Of a stretch of 64,000 nt of DNA, positions 60,930 to 64,000 are shown piece after piece. The stretch is from Ardenticatenaceae bacterium. Lineage in GTDB: Bacteria; Chloroflexota; Anaerolineae; Promineifilales; Promineifilaceae. A model generated the notes under the pieces. It saw only the letters and a program-made list of their open reading frames with translations. It made no database searches and was not told the DNA's origin. Within the stretch, counting starts at the first letter, position 1. Each line of letters opens with the position of its first letter. Where the stretch lies: the NCBI GenBank assembly GCA_011525915.1, contig WYBM01000026.1:123567-187566 (forward strand). The letters run 5' to 3'. Position numbers and translations under genes: made by a program.

Positions 60930-61559
60930 ATGAACACAAGAAAATGGTTAACCGGTTTGGTGATTATTCTACTAGGTCTGGTCTTAGCTGCATGCAGCGC
61001 CAATACCAACAAGCCCCATGAGGAAGCTGCATCAGTACAGCTTGAATTTACCTATGCAGACGTATCTTTTGAGGAGCGCATGCAGCAGGCACAGGTGGTT
61101 TTGGCCGGCAAAGTTCTTTCCATTTCGCCCACAAAATGGAATCAAGACAGCGGCGACTATTGGGAAGAAGAGATAGATGGCACCTTATATTCGGCCCTGC
61201 CTTATTATGAAATAGAGGTAAGCACGGAACAGTTATTGAGCCCGTCTGAAGGCATTGGACAGAGCCTGATCATTACCGTGTTGGGCACCGCCCCCCATGA
61301 AACGGGCGTGGCGGCCGCCGATGGCCTGGCTGTTATTAGTGACAGTAACCTGCCTCTGGCCATTGGCGATGAGGTGGTGATCTTTGTGCGGCAAACAGAT
61401 CTGGCCTGGCGTGACGGATCACGCGCTGTCTGGTATTTTATGGGCGACCCGGTTCAATCCTTTATGAAAATGGGGAAAGATGGCCTCTACACTGTGCCTG
61501 GCTCTGGACAAAAAGGGATAACAATTACCGAAATTGCCGCCGCCCTGGACAAAAAATAA
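60930..61559 (+). CDS. Lipoprotein of unknown function
   Basis: 209 residues. The signal peptide ends in a lipobox (LVLAAC, lipidated C22). The mature part is beta-rich (VQLEFTYADVSFEERMQQAQVVLAGKVLSISPT...YYEIEVSTEQLLSP...LAIGDEVVIFVRQ). The layout of 'AQVVLAGKVLSI' and 'GDEVVIFV' resembles small secreted domains found beside proteases and Ig-like proteins, but no family is named with confidence. A second in-frame ATG two codons upstream is too close to AGGAG. It follows the matrixin gene and ends before an octamer-built terminator. Confidence 0.7.
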   Translation: MNTRKWLTGLVIILLGLVLAACSANTNKPHEEAASVQLEFTYADVSFEERMQQAQVVLAGKVLSISPTKWNQDSGDYWEEEIDGTLYSALPYYEIEVSTEQLLSPSEGIGQSLIITVLGTAPHETGVAAADGLAVISDSNLPLAIGDEVVIFVRQTDLAWRDGSRAVWYFMGDPVQSFMKMGKDGLYTVPGSGQKGITITEIAAALDKK

Positions 61560-61606
61560 CCAGGGAACCATGTCACCTTCATACACCAAGATTTGGTGAT
61601 GACCTT

Positions 61607-61640
61607 ACGGCCGTGTCAGTTTATGACACGGCCGTTTTTT
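61607..61640 (+). terminator. Terminator whose stem is made from the ACGGCCGT octamer
   Basis: ACGGCCGTGTCA (61607-61618) pairs perfectly with TGACACGGCCGT (61624-61635) around GTTTA, then six T. Each arm contains one octamer copy. It terminates the protease/lipoprotein unit and lies just before the convergent ATP-grasp gene. Confidence 0.9.
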
Positions 61641-61648
61641 CATGCGTG

Positions 61649-62854
61649 TCAGGTAGGCGCTGTGTCTAAAGGTGGCGCGTAAGCCAAAAAATCATGAGCA
61701 AAGCGTTGGCTGTATTCCCCAATGAGCGCTTCCACCCGCCCCAGGTCGGCAGCGGCTACAATCAGCCCAGCGTGCTGTTGTTTGTTTACACGGTAGGTGA
61801 TTTCTGCCGCCTGGTAGCCAGAAAGGTCAGGCCATTCCTGTTTGGCCAGGCAAATCAACACCCCGGCATACTTACCGGCGTCTGGCGGTGGTGCATACGC
61901 TTCCCCTTTGGCGTGGGCCACTTCCAGTTTGGCCCACTCCGCCCATAGGTTGATGCCAGCGGCCGCCTCTACGAGCTGCTCAATATTGGCCCCACCCACA
62001 CGCGCGGCCGTTTCTAAAAAGTACAACTCGCCATCGCCCCCCTTGATAAACTCCGTATGAGAAACGCCGTGTGTCATACCCAGGGCTATAAGCAGTTTGC
62101 GGTTGAAGGTAAGCAAGGCACGTGTATCCGGGCCCTTACGCGGCATGGTACGGGTAACAAACACCCCGCCTTCATGGGCCACATCAATGGGCGGCTGTAA
62201 ATAGTGGTGCGCCAGGGCAAACTGCACCTTGCCATCCCAGACAATTGAATCCACATGAAACACCTCACCAGGCACAAACTGTTCCAGCAAGAAGTATGAT
62301 TGCTGATCGCCCAATTCGCCCAGCCAATGCCAGACATCATCGGCGGAATTAACTCGCTTGATACCCATGGCACCCGCTTCCAGGCGCGGCTTGAGCAGCC
62401 ACGGCGGCGGCATCTGGCTCATCCAACCAGCCAGCGCCTCATAATTAAACACGGCCGTGAACGCTGGCACCCGAAACCCCTCTTTCTGTGCTTTTAAGCG
62501 CATGGCCAGCTTGTCCCGAAAATGACGTGTGGTGGTTTCGCCCATACCCACTATCCGAAAATGCTCTCGTAGGGCTGCGGCCGTAGGCACGTCATAATCA
62601 TCTAGCGGCACAATGCGGTCAATTGCCTCTGACCGCATCAGGTAGCCAATGGCATAGATGATGTCTGGCTGGGCGGTCAACGACGGCATAAAATAAATCT
62701 CATCAATGACTTCTTGTGGCCATGGTTCATCCTGCAGCTTTTCGCGGGCCACCACCAGCACACGGCAGCCCAGGTTTTTGGCAGCGGCCAGAAACGTGGT
62801 GCCCTTAAAGTAGCTGGCCAGACAAAGAACGGTGATGGGGGGATTGATAGACAT
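61649..62854 (-). CDS. ATP-grasp domain ligase
   Basis: 401 residues. Typical ATP-grasp layout: an N-terminal Rossmann-like domain (ITVLCLASYFKGTTFLAAAKNLGCRVLVV), nucleotide-binding beta strands (PPWLLKPRLEAGAMGIKRVNSADDVWHWL), FVPGEVFHVDSIVWDGKVQFALAHHYL, and the metal-binding ELYFLETAARVGGANIEQLVEAAAGINLW. The enzyme probably joins an acid to an amine, thiol or amino acid with ATP, like carboxylate-amine ligases. The substrate cannot be read. No clear ribosome site. The tail-anchored protein gene lies 16 bp upstream on the same strand. Confidence 0.85.
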   Translation of the reverse strand: MSINPPITVLCLASYFKGTTFLAAAKNLGCRVLVVAREKLQDEPWPQEVIDEIYFMPSLTAQPDIIYAIGYLMRSEAIDRIVPLDDYDVPTAAALREHFRIVGMGETTTRHFRDKLAMRLKAQKEGFRVPAFTAVFNYEALAGWMSQMPPPWLLKPRLEAGAMGIKRVNSADDVWHWLGELGDQQSYFLLEQFVPGEVFHVDSIVWDGKVQFALAHHYLQPPIDVAHEGGVFVTRTMPRKGPDTRALLTFNRKLLIALGMTHGVSHTEFIKGGDGELYFLETAARVGGANIEQLVEAAAGINLWAEWAKLEVAHAKGEAYAPPPDAGKYAGVLICLAKQEWPDLSGYQAAEITYRVNKQQHAGLIVAAADLGRVEALIGEYSQRFAHDFLAYAPPLDTAPT

Positions 62855-62870
62855 AAGGTTAGCGTCTCGC

Positions 62871-63815
62871 TTAATTCAAAGCCGACAACACGGCCGTGAC
62901 CAGCAGCGCGCAAGTAAACACACCCATCGCCGCAATCAGCACAATCACCAGCCAATCGGTGCGATGCGGTTTAGGGGGTGTGGTGGCCCCCAGGGTGGGT
63001 GGCGGTGCGGCAGCTATGGTCGGGTCGCCTACAGGATCATACGGCCGCACAGTTGGCATCGGCTCGGCCTTTATCTCTGATTCTACGGCCAACGAAGCTG
63101 TCTGCTCAGGCAGGTCAGTCTGTGCCGATGACGGCACGGGCGTTTCTTCTACCACCGCGGGAGCCGGTTTACTGGCTGGCACCCACTGTGCCAGCATCTC
63201 TGGCGTTATCTCCACGTCCTGGTCACTTTCCATGGCCGCGGCTAAATAGGTCACCAATTCTTCGCTAAGCGGCGTGGTGGTGGTTTTGGCGGCAGGGCTG
63301 ACAGGCGGTGGTGCTTCTACCTCCTGCAACTCCAGCGGCGCAATTTTGTGAACCCACTCTGGCAGCGAAGTAGACGTTTGCCGGGCCACATCTGAGCGGC
63401 GTTTAATGCCCGTCAATGCTGCCGTAAAAGACGCCTGGTCCTCTACCAACTCATCCAAATCAATCGCCAGCGGATCACTATCAAGTGACGGACTACCAAT
63501 AACTTCGGCATCACGTGCCAGCAGATAGTACTCTGCCCGCAGGGGGTCAAATGCCAGGTGCCCACCCAGACGCACCTCGTCTCCCTGGCGAATGATGATG
63601 CGTTCGGCCTCACGTCGGCTTAATTTACAGCGCAGCCGGTGCTCCGCCTGTTCTAAATCAAAGACTGTATCCGTAGAACGGCCGTTGTCCCCCCCCGGCT
63701 TTCTCTCTTCATACAATTGCGCCACCGTCCCCGCCACAAATATCAAACCCAATGGCAGTTCAGCTGGCAACTGCAGCGCCAGACGACGGTTTAATTGGCT
63801 GACTAAAATATCCAT
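62871..63815 (-). CDS. C-tail-anchored protein of unknown function
   Basis: 314 residues. A ~110-residue N-terminal globular domain (LVSQLNRRLALQLPAELPLGLIFVAGTVAQLYEERK...DEVRLGGHLAFDPLRAEYYLLARDAEVIG), then a long low-complexity region rich in P, A, E and T. A single C-terminal transmembrane helix (WLVIVLIAAMGVFTCALLVTAVLSAL, about 288-312) places most of the protein in the cytoplasm. The first domain superficially recalls OB-like folds but no family is recognised. The ATP-grasp gene begins 16 bp downstream on the same strand. Confidence 0.65.
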   Translation of the reverse strand: MDILVSQLNRRLALQLPAELPLGLIFVAGTVAQLYEERKPGGDNGRSTDTVFDLEQAEHRLRCKLSRREAERIIIRQGDEVRLGGHLAFDPLRAEYYLLARDAEVIGSPSLDSDPLAIDLDELVEDQASFTAALTGIKRRSDVARQTSTSLPEWVHKIAPLELQEVEAPPPVSPAAKTTTTPLSEELVTYLAAAMESDQDVEITPEMLAQWVPASKPAPAVVEETPVPSSAQTDLPEQTASLAVESEIKAEPMPTVRPYDPVGDPTIAAAPPPTLGATTPPKPHRTDWLVIVLIAAMGVFTCALLVTAVLSALN

Positions 63816-63929
63816 ATAACCCCCGAAACAATTGTCAAAACCTATTCCTCATCCTGAAGCTCGTCTATTATACCTCGATAGTTGTGATTTGAGATTCACG
63901 TAATCGCCAATATGCGGTAAATTAGACAC

Positions 63930-64000
63930 ATGCAACTACCAATAGTCCAACTACCAGCCATTGTGACCGAGCACGCGCCGGCCTTTGCCGAGATTTTTGA
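63930..64000 (+). CDS. 5' end of a gene cut by the window edge
   Basis: ATG at 63930 opens MQLPIVQLPAIVTEHAPAFAEIF with no stop before the window ends. The start resembles some DDE-transposase N-termini, but 23 residues are far too few to decide. There is no clear ribosome site. Confidence 0.35.
   Translation, partial: MQLPIVQLPAIVTEHAPAFAEIF

Overview
The window looks like chromosomal DNA of an uncultured Chloroflexota, most likely from the Anaerolineae/Caldilineae side. This is an inference from protein style: envelope proteins with (T/P)n stalks, LysM cell-wall proteins, a secreted protein ending in IYLPIIMKP, TIR/EAD conflict proteins, and long GAF-rich histidine kinases. No rRNA is present to confirm it. 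Base composition is moderately GC-rich. The palindrome ACGGCCGT recurs about 105 times by eye, evenly spread in genes on both strands and between genes. It is the strongest genome-scale signal here.

Layout. 0-6.3 kb: an AMP-ligase (+), then pckA, a TIR-EAD protein and a HEAT-repeat membrane protein, all on minus. pckA has two CRP/FNR-type palindromes in its leader. 6.4-9.2 kb: a sugar operon (aldo/keto reductase, sugar isomerase, Gfo/Idh dehydrogenase). 9.3-12.6 kb: a membrane regulator with TPRs and a secreted Pro/Thr-rich protein. 12.6-19.7 kb: cyclase, quinone oxidoreductase, lysS, greA, an Fe-S protein, an M20 peptidase and a TPR membrane protein. 19.7-23.9 kb: leuS, preceded by a membrane EAD protein, a T-box antiterminator/terminator module and two tRNA-Ala genes. 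24.0-25.2 kb: a SelW/Rdx-type selenoprotein with an in-frame UGA, then a metallo-beta-lactamase-fold hydrolase bracketed by 77-bp inverted repeats. 25.2-30.9 kb: LysM protein, LysR regulator, thioesterase, tyrosine phosphatase and RF3.

30.9-42.4 kb is one long minus-strand cell-envelope cluster: ruvX, mltG, a shortened periplasmic-binding lipoprotein, a DUF4037 protein, a helical protein, a coiled-coil membrane protein, a lytic transglycosylase lipoprotein with TPRs, a beta-propeller protein and a LysM/M23 peptidase. 42.8-48 kb encodes a 1711-residue secreted multidomain protein. 48-64 kb: baseplate-J-like protein, two alpha/beta hydrolases, mgsA, a large sensor kinase, era, a Tat-exported coiled-coil protein, a DNA-binding-like/AAA ATPase, a matrixin-like protease, a lipoprotein, an ATP-grasp enzyme, a tail-anchored protein and the start of one more gene.

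The points most worth following up are the iterated ACGGCCGT octamer, the selenoprotein, the T-box module that follows a tRNA-Ala gene with no visible Stem I, the two EAD proteins at separate loci, and the (TCAGTNN)n intergenic repeats that also bracket the hydrolase gene. All alignments, counts and folds were done by eye.
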